A DNA stretch of 64,000 bases from Bifidobacterium apousia (GTDB lineage: Bacteria; Actinomycetota; Actinomycetes; Actinomycetales; Bifidobacteriaceae), in the NCBI RefSeq assembly GCF_007559275.1, contig NZ_VMHK01000002.1, forward strand, positions 536,124 through 600,123, written 5' to 3'. A program made the position numbers and the translations under genes. Numbering within the stretch: position 1 is the first letter of the stretch; each line of letters begins with the position of its first letter. This document shows, piece after piece, positions 25,192-32,926 of this stretch. Under the pieces are notes generated by a model. It made no database searches. It was not told the DNA's origin and worked only from the letters and a program-made list of their open reading frames with translations.

Positions 25192-27111
25192 ATGGCGGTA
25201 CGCGGCGATATACGAAATGTGGCGATTGTGGCACACGTTGACCACGGCAAGACCACCCTGGTCAACGCCATGCTGCAGCAGTCGCACGTCTTCTCCGAGC
25301 GGGAGGAGGTGCCCGACCGGGTCATGGACTCCAACGACCTGGAGAAGGAGAAGGGCATCACCATCCTGGCCAAGAACACCGCCGTCAAGTACACAGGCCC
25401 GCTGGCAGCCAAGCTGGGCGAGCCCGACGGCATCACCATCAACGTGGTGGACACCCCCGGCCACGCCGACTTCGGCGGCGAGGTGGAGCGCGGCATCTCC
25501 ATGGTCGACGGCGTGGTCCTGCTGGTGGACGCCTCCGAGGGGCCCCTGCCCCAGACCCGCTTCGTCCTGCGCAAGGCCCTGGAGGCCAAGCTGCCCGTCA
25601 TCCTGGTCATCAACAAGACCGACCGTCCCGATGCCCGCATCTCCGAGGTGGTCTCCGAGTCCACCGATCTGCTCCTGGGCCTGGCCCAGGACGTGAGCGA
25701 GGAGGGAGTGGACCTGGATCTGGATTCCCTCCTGGACCTGCCGGTCATCTACTGCGCAGCCAAGGCCGGCAAGGCCTCCGTCAACCAGCCCGCTGACGGC
25801 GCCGTGCCTGACAACGACGATCTGGAGCCCCTCTTCGAGGCCATCCTGACCAACATCCCCGCCCCGGAGTATGAGGAGGGCGCCCCACTGCAGGCCCATG
25901 TGACCAACATCGACGCCTCCGACTACCTGGGCCGTCTGGGCCTGGTGCGCATCTACAACGGCACCCTGACCAAGGGCCGCCAGTACGGCCTGTCGCGCGT
26001 GGACGGATCCATCGAGAACTTCAAACTGACCGAGATCCTGCGCACCAAGGGTCTGCAGCGCTTCCCTGTGGAGGAGGCCGGCCCCGGCGACATCGTTGCT
26101 GTGGCCGGCGTGGAGGACATCATGATCGGCGAGACCATCGTCGACCAGGACGACCCCCGCCCCCTGCCGCTGATCCACGTGGACGACCCGGCCGTCTCCA
26201 TGACCTTCGGCACCAACGATTCGCCCCTGGCCGGCACCGAGGGCAAGGACCACAAGCTGACCGCCCGCATGCTCAAGGACCGTCTGGACCGCGAGCTGAT
26301 CGGCAATGTCTCCATCAAGGTGCTGCCCACCGACCGGCCTGACGCCTGGGAGGTTCAGGGCCGTGGCGAGCTGGCCCTGGCCATCCTGGCCGAGCAGATG
26401 CGCCGCGAGGGCTACGAGCTGACCGTGGGCCGCCCCCAGGTGGTCACCAAGACCGTGGACGGCAAGCTTCAGGAGCCCATGGAGTCCGACACCATCGACG
26501 TGCCCGAGGAGTACATGGGCGCGGTCACCCAGCTCATGGCCGACCGCAAGGGCCGCATGGAGACCATGACCAACCACGGCTCCGGCTGGGTCAGGATGCA
26601 GTTCACCGTGCCCTCCCGTGGCCTGCTGGGCTTCCGCACCGCCCTGCTGACCGCCACCCGCGGCACCGGCATCTCCGCTTCAATCTCCGCCGGCTACGCC
26701 CCCTGGGCGGGCGACATCAAGACCCGGCAGAACGGATCCATGGTCTCCGACCGCTCCGGCAAGGCCAGCCCCTATGCCATGCAGAAGCTCCAGGCCCGGG
26801 GCGAGTTCTTCGTCAAGCCCCAGTCGCCCGTCTACGAGGGGCAGATCGTGGGCATCAACAACAAGCCCGGCGACCTGGACATCAACATCACCCTGGAGAA
26901 GCACATGACCAACATGCGTTCCTCCACCGCCGACGTCCTGGAGACCCTGACCCCGCCCATCGACATGAGCCTGGAGGAGTCCCTGGACTTCGCCAACGAT
27001 GACGAGTGCGTGGAGGTGACCCCCGAGTCCATCCGCGTGCGCAAGATCATCCTGGACAGGGATGCCTGGTACAAGTGGAACGCCCGCCAGCGCAGGGCCA
27101 ACAAGAAGTAA
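25192..27111 (+). CDS. typA: Ribosome-binding translational GTPase TypA/BipA
   Basis: 639-residue GTPase with G1 AHVDHGKTT near residue 14, G2 in the EKEKGITIL segment, G3 DTPGHADFGG, G4 NKTDRP and G5-like CAAKAG. Domain II, EF-G-like domains III and V, and the BipA-specific C-terminal part with FKGRMETM-like and GLLGFRTALLTATRGTG blocks follow. It acts in ribosome assembly and stress or low-temperature growth. Start ATG 25192 (MAVRGDIRNVAIVAH) with GAGG upstream; a longer frame to 25111 overlaps the scpB stop and is not needed. Confidence 0.96.
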   Translation: MAVRGDIRNVAIVAHVDHGKTTLVNAMLQQSHVFSEREEVPDRVMDSNDLEKEKGITILAKNTAVKYTGPLAAKLGEPDGITINVVDTPGHADFGGEVERGISMVDGVVLLVDASEGPLPQTRFVLRKALEAKLPVILVINKTDRPDARISEVVSESTDLLLGLAQDVSEEGVDLDLDSLLDLPVIYCAAKAGKASVNQPADGAVPDNDDLEPLFEAILTNIPAPEYEEGAPLQAHVTNIDASDYLGRLGLVRIYNGTLTKGRQYGLSRVDGSIENFKLTEILRTKGLQRFPVEEAGPGDIVAVAGVEDIMIGETIVDQDDPRPLPLIHVDDPAVSMTFGTNDSPLAGTEGKDHKLTARMLKDRLDRELIGNVSIKVLPTDRPDAWEVQGRGELALAILAEQMRREGYELTVGRPQVVTKTVDGKLQEPMESDTIDVPEEYMGAVTQLMADRKGRMETMTNHGSGWVRMQFTVPSRGLLGFRTALLTATRGTGISASISAGYAPWAGDIKTRQNGSMVSDRSGKASPYAMQKLQARGEFFVKPQSPVYEGQIVGINNKPGDLDINITLEKHMTNMRSSTADVLETLTPPIDMSLEESLDFANDDECVEVTPESIRVRKIILDRDAWYKWNARQRRANKK

Positions 27112-27126
27112 TCCTGTTCTCGCAAT

Positions 27127-27176
27127 CAGACCAGTCCGACCCGGCCGCCCCACGGTGACCGGGTCGGACTAGTCTG
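27127..27176. terminator. Strong hairpin downstream of typA
   Basis: Outer arms CAGAC/GTCTG (27127-27131, 27172-27176) and inner 12-bp arms AGTCCGACCCGG (27133-27144) / CCGGGTCGGACT (27159-27170), a near-perfect 17-bp stem. No T-run follows, and it ends six bases before the next ATG at 27183, so it may also act as a leader structure for that gene. Confidence 0.6.
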
Positions 27177-27182
27177 GAACCC

Positions 27183-27647
27183 ATGAAGTCTCAGGTTTCC
27201 AAATCCAAGGACCAAGCCCCCTCCCGCTCGACGGGGGAGTCTGGCAAGGCCAGCGCCTTCCGTTGCCTGCTGGGCCTGCCCATCGGCCTGGCGGTGGGGG
27301 TGCTGGGGACCCTGGTCCAGCGCTCCGGGGCCGCTCAGGGTCTGCCCTGGGGGATGGTCCTGGCCTATCTGCTGGTGGCCCTGGCTGCCTGGTGGGTCCG
27401 TTGCGACAGCGGCACCATGGGGCTGGCCCTGCATCTGGTGGCCTCGACGGTCACGGTCTGGCTGCTCTCCATGAGGGGGTCGGGCGGCGACGTGCTCATG
27501 CCCTATGCCAATTTCCCTACATTCTTTGCCAAGTATGCGGTCTTCCTCTGGATGGGCGGGCTGGTCCTGATCCAGACCCTGGCCATCTGCCTGCCGGCCT
27601 CCTGGTTTGCCGATGGCCCCCTGCGTCGTCAGGGGCGATCCGCATGA
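27183..27647 (+). CDS. Small integral membrane protein, function unknown
   Basis: 154 residues with a polar N-terminus of about 27 residues, then about four hydrophobic helices (CLLGLPIGLAVGVLGTLV; MVLAYLLVALAAWWV; LALHLVASTVTVWLL; AVFLWMGGLVLIQTLAI) and a short basic tail. I recognise no named family or active-site motif. Its stop overlaps the pheA start by four bases, so it is co-translated with the aromatic amino-acid genes, but nothing visible links it to that pathway. Confidence 0.75.
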   Translation: MKSQVSKSKDQAPSRSTGESGKASAFRCLLGLPIGLAVGVLGTLVQRSGAAQGLPWGMVLAYLLVALAAWWVRCDSGTMGLALHLVASTVTVWLLSMRGSGGDVLMPYANFPTFFAKYAVFLWMGGLVLIQTLAICLPASWFADGPLRRQGRSA

Positions 27648-28630
27648 GCCAGGACTCGTCAGAATCACCGGCGACTGAACCCGACCGAATTCCCCTGCAC
27701 TTCCTGGGTCCCGAGGGGACCTTCACCCACCAGGCCGCCCTTGAGGCCGCCAGCCTCATGGCAACAAGGCTGGGCTGCCAGGCGGAACTTAAGCCCTGCA
27801 CGGATGCGGCGGCCATCGTGGCCGCCGTGGAGGAGGGCCGAGGCTGGGGAGTGCTGGCCTGGGAAAACAACGTGGAGGGCCATGTGGTGCCCAACATGGA
27901 TGCCCTGATCGATGCTCAATCGGTAGCGGGCTTCGGCATGGTCCGTCTGCCCATCGTCTTTGACGCCTTCGTCCGGGCCGACCATGGCCCCCTGCGCCAG
28001 GTCGGCGCCCATCCCCATGGACTGGCCCAGTGCAAGGGCTTCATCACAGAGACCGGCCTCAATCCGGTGCCGACCAACTCCAACGCCGCGGCCTGCCGTG
28101 ATCTGGGCCCCGACCAGGTGGCTCTGGGGCCGCGCATATGCGGGAGCCTTTACGGACTGGAGACCTACCGGCGCGAGGTGCAGGACTATCAGGGGGCCCG
28201 TACCGACTTTCTTCTGCTGGCTCCCCGAGATCGGGCCGCCCGGCTGGCACGCCGCCTGGCGCCGGGCGGGGATTTCGAGTCCATCGTCACCTTCATTCCC
28301 CTGAATACCGGGCCGGGCGTGCTGGCCAACCTGCTGGACCGTCTGCGCGATGCGGGCCTGAACATGACCTCATTCATGTCCCGGCCCATCAAGGGGCACG
28401 ACGGGACCTACAGCTTCGTGGCCAGCATCGACGCCGCACCCTGGCAGCAGGGTCTGCATCAGGTGCTGGCCGACCTGCTGGACAGGGGGGACTGGCTCAA
28501 GACCCTGGCGGTCCATCCGCGCACCCCGCATCCGGCGCCCCCCATCCGTGAATGGATGCTGCCCAGGGCGGGGGCCTTCCGGGGTGAGGACCCCGATACC
28601 GAGACGATCAGCAAGGAGTTGTTATGGTAG
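27644..28630 (+). CDS. pheA: Prephenate dehydratase
   Basis: Converts prephenate to phenylpyruvate for phenylalanine synthesis; 328 residues, no chorismate mutase domain. N-terminal catalytic domain begins LHFLGPEGTFTHQAAL; WENNVEGHV and PTNSNAAACRDL follow. The catalytic Thr-Arg-Phe triad region reads ARTDFLLL, so the usual Arg is Asp here. The C-terminal ACT domain (IPLNTGPGVLANLLDRLRD, FMSRPIKG) should bind Phe for feedback. ATG 27644 overlaps the preceding gene; the 3' end overlaps tyrA by seven bases, forming a pheA-tyrA pair. Confidence 0.92.
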   Translation: MSQDSSESPATEPDRIPLHFLGPEGTFTHQAALEAASLMATRLGCQAELKPCTDAAAIVAAVEEGRGWGVLAWENNVEGHVVPNMDALIDAQSVAGFGMVRLPIVFDAFVRADHGPLRQVGAHPHGLAQCKGFITETGLNPVPTNSNAAACRDLGPDQVALGPRICGSLYGLETYRREVQDYQGARTDFLLLAPRDRAARLARRLAPGGDFESIVTFIPLNTGPGVLANLLDRLRDAGLNMTSFMSRPIKGHDGTYSFVASIDAAPWQQGLHQVLADLLDRGDWLKTLAVHPRTPHPAPPIREWMLPRAGAFRGEDPDTETISKELLW

Positions 28631-29733
28631 ATGAATCCGCACCCTTTCCACACATGGACCTGTCAGGTCCCGAGCACATGCACCCCATGGCAGGCATGGC
28701 CGCCTCGCCGGTGCTGACCTCGGCCCACAAGATCGCCGTGGCAGGGCTGGGTCTGATCGGCGGATCGCTGGCCCGCCGCCTGGCCGCCCGGGGCCGGTTC
28801 GTGATCGCATGGAACCACAATGACCGTCCCTATGAGCAGGCCCGCAGCCAGGGGATTCACTGTGTGGACACCCTGGAAGAGCTGGCCAAGGGCAAGGCAG
28901 ACGTGCTGGTGCTGGCCACCCCCTTGCGGGCCATGCCCGAGGTGCTCAAGGCCCTGGCTCCGGTGTTGACCCGGGGCACCACCCTGACCGACGTGGGCAG
29001 TGTCAAGGGGCCGGTCCGCCGTCAGGTCGAGCAGGCCGGTCTGGCTGATCGGTATGTGGGCGCCCATCCCATGGCGGGCAGCGAGGGCTCAGGTTACGAG
29101 GACTCGGACCCGGCCCTCTTGGATGATGCCCTCTGGGCTCTCTGCGTCGATGAACAAACGGATTACAGCCGATTCCTGACCGTGGCCGACATGGTCACCC
29201 AGGGTCTGGGCAACCGGCTGATCGCCCTGGACGATGCCACCCATGACCGGGCTGCGGCACTGATCTCGCACATGCCCCATGTGGTGGCCACCGCCCTGGC
29301 CAACATGCTGACCAGGTCGCCTGACCGCCGAGTGGCCTCGGCCCTGGCGGCCGGATCCTGGCGGGACATGACCCGGGTGGCCCTGACCGATCCGGAACGG
29401 ACCCGGGCCATGGTGGAGGAGAACGCCGACCAGGTGGCCGACCTTCTGGATGCCCTGGCCGAGAATCTGCAGGGCATGGCCTCTCTCTTGCGGGACCAGG
29501 AGCCGGCGTCCGATGAAAAGCGCCGGGACTTCTTCCTCCAAGCCGATCCCTTCCGGCGCTACAAGGCTGCCCTGGCCGGCCAGGAGCCGATGCCCACCAC
29601 CGACCTTGAATTGGATCCGCAGGAGGGCAACTGGCGGCAGGAGCTGCTGGATTCAGCCCTGCGCGGCGAGCAGGTCTCGGCCTTCCTGACCACCAGCCGT
29701 GCCCGGGTGCTGCACCCGCCGGTCATCGACTGA
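28624..29733 (+). CDS. tyrA: Prephenate dehydrogenase
   Basis: Oxidative decarboxylation of prephenate for tyrosine synthesis; 369 residues. After about 35 variable residues comes the NAD(P) loop IAVAGLGLIGGSLARRLAA, then VLATPLRAMPEVL, TDVGSVKGPV, VGAHPMAGSEGSG and the active-site-region ISHMPHVVATALA. A long Glu/Asp-rich C-terminal section ends the protein without a clear ACT domain. AAGGAG lies inside pheA and the two genes overlap, so they are co-translated. Confidence 0.93.
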   Translation: MVDESAPFPHMDLSGPEHMHPMAGMAASPVLTSAHKIAVAGLGLIGGSLARRLAARGRFVIAWNHNDRPYEQARSQGIHCVDTLEELAKGKADVLVLATPLRAMPEVLKALAPVLTRGTTLTDVGSVKGPVRRQVEQAGLADRYVGAHPMAGSEGSGYEDSDPALLDDALWALCVDEQTDYSRFLTVADMVTQGLGNRLIALDDATHDRAAALISHMPHVVATALANMLTRSPDRRVASALAAGSWRDMTRVALTDPERTRAMVEENADQVADLLDALAENLQGMASLLRDQEPASDEKRRDFFLQADPFRRYKAALAGQEPMPTTDLELDPQEGNWRQELLDSALRGEQVSAFLTTSRARVLHPPVID

Positions 29734-29995
29734 GATCAGGTGGGTCTGGACGGGGCGAACGGCGTTCCGGGACCGGCTTCAGGGCCACCATGTCTTCTGC
29801 TTGCAGGGTCACCCGTTCCCCGGGACGCGACCCATTGGCCGCCGGGTCCCTGTCCAGGATCAGCCGCCGTCCGTTCCAGTCGACCACATGGCCCACGTAG
29901 TCGCGGAACTTGGGCCTTCCGTCCTCCGGATCCGGTCCCAAGGCAATCCTGACCACCAGCCGCGCTCCGGCCGGTATGGCTGCTGGCAAACGCAT
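29723..29995 (-). CDS. Small stand-alone SH3-like domain protein
   Basis: 90 residues. Pattern PAGARLVVRIALG, then VVDWNGRRLILDR and the end VTLQAEDMVALKPVPE resembles the N-terminal SH3-like domain of actinobacterial Rv0428c-type GNAT acetyltransferases, but no acetyltransferase domain follows. AGGAGG is nine bases before ATG 29995 and only three before ATG 30001, favouring 29995. It overlaps the convergent tyrA end by 11 bases. Function unknown. Confidence 0.65.
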   Translation of the reverse strand: MRLPAAIPAGARLVVRIALGPDPEDGRPKFRDYVGHVVDWNGRRLILDRDPAANGSRPGERVTLQAEDMVALKPVPERRSPRPDPPDLSR

Positions 29996-30098
29996 GGCCA
30001 TCCACCTCCTGGGCCAGTATCGCCTGCGGCTGCGACGAGGGTGAAAGCGCCTAAACTGTATTGCACATACTCACAGTCAAGCGAAGGGAGCGCCATCG

Positions 30099-31031
30099 GT
30101 GGATCAGGATCTGCAGGACTTCACCGACTATCTTTCCCGGGTGGCAGGCAAGAGTCCCAACACCGTGCGTTCCTACCGGGCCGACCTGTCAGGCTTTCTG
30201 CACCTGATGCATCTGCACGGCTTCGACGACCCCGCGCAGATCGACCTGGCCGCCATCAGGTCCTGGTTGGCTCACGAATCCGCCACCCACGCCCGCTCGA
30301 CCATGGCCCGGAAGACGGCCGCACTGAGGTCCTTCTTCGGCTGGCTGAGCCGGCACGGCCGGATCAAGACCGACCCCACCCTGGCCCTGAGCAGCCCCAA
30401 GCAGTCCGAGCACCTTCCACGGATCCTGACGCACGACCAGGCCCGCACCCTGATGGATACGGTCGACCAGGATCCGGTCGAGCCCCGGGAGGACCAGAAA
30501 GTCCAGGCGGCCCTGCAGGTCCGGGATGCGGCCATGCTGGAGCTGCTGTACGCCACGGGCATGCGTGTGGCCGAACTCTGCGGGCTGGATCTGGATGACG
30601 TGAACCGGCACAGCCGCACCGTAAAGGTTCTGGGCAAGGGTTCCAAGGAGCGGGTCCTGCCCTATGGCCTGCCCGCCGATCGTGCTCTGGATCGCTGGCT
30701 GGGGGAGGGGCGGCCGGTCCTGGCGGGCTCAAGGGCCAGATCGGCCCGCAAGGCAGGTCAGGCCCTCTTCCTGGGTCAGCTTGGCGGCAGGGTTGGCCAA
30801 CGGCAGGTCCGCAAGGTGGTCCATCAGGCGGCCGGTCAGGCCGGGGTGCCCGACATCGCCCCCCATGCCCTGCGGCACTCGGCCGCCACGCACATGCTGG
30901 ATGGGGGAGCCGACCTGCGCGAGGTTCAGGAGATGCTGGGCCATTCCTCCCTGCGGACCACCCAGCGCTACACCCACGTCTCCATCGAGCAGCTGCGGGC
31001 CCGGTACAGGCAGGCTTTTCCCCGGGCCTGA
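30099..31031 (+). CDS. xerC: Site-specific tyrosine recombinase XerC
   Basis: 310 residues. Core-binding domain with SPNTVRSYRADLSGFL; catalytic Arg in YATGMRVAELCGLDLDDV, Lys in VLGKGSKERVLPYG, HALRHSAATHMLDGGADLR, and Tyr in TTQRYTHVS. Partner of XerD at dif. GTG start with AAGGGAG upstream. It lies apart from recombination or phage genes, consistent with a housekeeping role. Confidence 0.92.
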   Translation: MDQDLQDFTDYLSRVAGKSPNTVRSYRADLSGFLHLMHLHGFDDPAQIDLAAIRSWLAHESATHARSTMARKTAALRSFFGWLSRHGRIKTDPTLALSSPKQSEHLPRILTHDQARTLMDTVDQDPVEPREDQKVQAALQVRDAAMLELLYATGMRVAELCGLDLDDVNRHSRTVKVLGKGSKERVLPYGLPADRALDRWLGEGRPVLAGSRARSARKAGQALFLGQLGGRVGQRQVRKVVHQAAGQAGVPDIAPHALRHSAATHMLDGGADLREVQEMLGHSSLRTTQRYTHVSIEQLRARYRQAFPRA

Positions 31032-31078
31032 GATCCGGTAAATGAGATACGACTTGTCTCGGGAAACATCCTGGTATC

Positions 31079-31095
31079 AGAATATGGCGTATTCT
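31079..31095 (+). promoter_or_regulatory. Perfect 6-bp inverted repeat upstream of the opp operon
   Basis: AGAATA-TGGCG-TATTCT, 74 bases before the first oligopeptide-binding gene, in an AT-rich upstream region. It has operator geometry; no regulator is identifiable here. Confidence 0.45.
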
Positions 31096-31168
31096 AGCTT
31101 GAACATCAGTCAAAGACTTTCGGGATCATAGGCGCAATGTTGGCAACCAGCTAAAGGGAGCAGCAGGA

Positions 31169-32848
31169 ATGAAGAAGAGTTCACAGCTCACGGTGGCGTC
31201 AGCCGCCATCTGTGCCTTGGCGCTCTTGGCCGGCGGCTGCGGCAGTGGAGGCAGCAGCACCAATACCGAGGGTGCCGAGCAGTCGTCCAGCAGCCAGCCC
31301 AGCAACAACGCCGTGGTGTCGGTCCGTGGGTGCGAGCCGGCCAACCCGCTCATTCCCAGCAGCACTGCGGAAAGCTGCGGCGGGCAGGTCGTGGATGCCA
31401 TCAGCTCCAAGCTGATCCGCTTCGACGACCAGGGCAAGGCCCACAACGATCTGGCCGCGGAGATCAAGGGCAACGACGACATGTCCCAGTACAAGGTCAC
31501 CTTGGTTGACGGGCGCAAGTTCTCGGATGGCACCCCCATCACCGCCAAGTCCTTCACCAGGGCCTGGTCCTGGAGCGCCAATGTGTCCAACGGCCAGTTG
31601 AACGCCAGCTTTTTCTCTGACATCAAGGGCTTTGACGACCTGCAGAAGCAGGGCGTGCCTGCGGATGCCCAGTTCTCCGGATTGAAGGTCATCGATGACG
31701 AGACCTTCACCGTAGACCTCATTTCGCCCTCGTCCACCTTCCCCATTCAGGTGGGCTATACCTCTTTTGCGCCCCTGCCTGAGTCCTTCTACAAGGATCC
31801 CAAGGCCTACGGGGAGAATCCGGTCAGCTCGGGTCCTTACACGTTTGAGTCCTGGCAGCACAACGCCATGATCAGGCTTCGCAAGAACAACGACTACGGC
31901 GGGGAGGTCAAGGTTCAGAACGGCGGCATCGACTACAAGGTCTACACTGACTTGAATTCTGCCTATTCCGATGTGCAGGCGGGCAACCTGGATGTGATCG
32001 ACAGGATTCCCACCTCCGCTGTCAAGACGTTCATGACCGACAGCATGGTGCAGAGTTATAACAAGCCTGGCTCCAGCCTGCAGATGTTCACCATTCCCGC
32101 CACCATGGAGCATTTCGGCCAGGACCAGGAGGGCCGCCTGCGCCGCCTGGCCATCTCCATGGCCATTGACCGGAAGATGCTGATCGACAAGGTCCTGGGC
32201 GGTCTGGGCGTGCAGCCCACCGACTTCACCGCGCCGACCATCCCAGGCTATGCCAAGGATCTCAAGGGCTCGGACAACCTCAAGTACAACGCCAGGAAGG
32301 CCAAGGAGTACTGGGCCAAGGCCGATGCCATCAGCAAGTGGCCAGCCGACAGGAGCTTCCGCATGCTGTACAGTTCGGATGGCGGCGCCAAGGACTTCTA
32401 CGACGGCATGGCCAACTCCATCAAGAACACGCTGGGCATCAAGGCCGAGGCCACTCCTGTGCCCACCTTCAGCGAGTTCCGCGGCAACATCAAAAAGCGC
32501 CTCTACGCGGATGCGGCCTTCAGATCCTCCTGGTCACCCGACTACCCATCGCCTGAGAGCTATTTGATGAGCAACTTCGCCAGCTCGGCGGCCGACGGCA
32601 ACGGATCCAACGATGGCGACTACAAGAACCCCAAGTTCGACGCCCTGCTGAAGCAGGCTGCCAAGGCCAAGGACACCGATGAAGCCAACAGGCTCTTCCA
32701 GCAGGCTGAGGAGATCCTTCTGCAGGACATGCCGGCGGTTCCGCTCTATTATGGAAACAACATCGGCGCGTCCGCCAAGAAGGTTCATGGGATGCGTCTG
32801 GGCTGGGATGGCTATCCGATCTTCTCGGAGCTGTCCAAGGACCAGTAA
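31169..32848 (+). CDS. Oligopeptide ABC transporter substrate-binding lipoprotein, copy 1
   Basis: 559-residue SBP family 5 (OppA/DppA type) lipoprotein. Signal peptide with lipobox LLAGGC, Cys 24 being the lipidated residue, and a Ser/Gly-rich tether. Cys 55 and Cys 70 (VRGCEPANPLIP; AESCGGQVV) match the disulfide pair common in actinobacterial peptide-binding proteins. Later blocks GRKFSDGTPITAKSFTRAWSW, YTSFAPLPESFYKD and RRLAISMAIDRKMLIDKVL are standard. It is first in the opp cluster and paralogous to the next gene. Confidence 0.93.
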   Translation: MKKSSQLTVASAAICALALLAGGCGSGGSSTNTEGAEQSSSSQPSNNAVVSVRGCEPANPLIPSSTAESCGGQVVDAISSKLIRFDDQGKAHNDLAAEIKGNDDMSQYKVTLVDGRKFSDGTPITAKSFTRAWSWSANVSNGQLNASFFSDIKGFDDLQKQGVPADAQFSGLKVIDDETFTVDLISPSSTFPIQVGYTSFAPLPESFYKDPKAYGENPVSSGPYTFESWQHNAMIRLRKNNDYGGEVKVQNGGIDYKVYTDLNSAYSDVQAGNLDVIDRIPTSAVKTFMTDSMVQSYNKPGSSLQMFTIPATMEHFGQDQEGRLRRLAISMAIDRKMLIDKVLGGLGVQPTDFTAPTIPGYAKDLKGSDNLKYNARKAKEYWAKADAISKWPADRSFRMLYSSDGGAKDFYDGMANSIKNTLGIKAEATPVPTFSEFRGNIKKRLYADAAFRSSWSPDYPSPESYLMSNFASSAADGNGSNDGDYKNPKFDALLKQAAKAKDTDEANRLFQQAEEILLQDMPAVPLYYGNNIGASAKKVHGMRLGWDGYPIFSELSKDQ

Positions 32849-32926
32849 TGATCGTGCCGGAAACGGCATAAACCGCCGTCGATGACTGGCGGTTCGGGAA
32901 ACCAACCAAAGGAAAGAGCAAGATAT

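Noticed and set aside
27112..27182. A tRNA-like structure after typA
   Set aside because: It is one long stem; there is no cloverleaf, anticodon arm or T-loop consensus.
21841..31031. XerC and XerD as signs of an integrated element or invertible surface-gene system
   Set aside because: Both have housekeeping length and context, lie more than 17 kb from the RCC1 array, and no inverted repeats with att-like cores flank the array genes.
31021..31168. A T-box or amino-acid riboswitch before the opp operon
   Set aside because: The region is under 150 bases and lacks T-box consensus or a terminator/antiterminator pair; only a short inverted repeat is seen.
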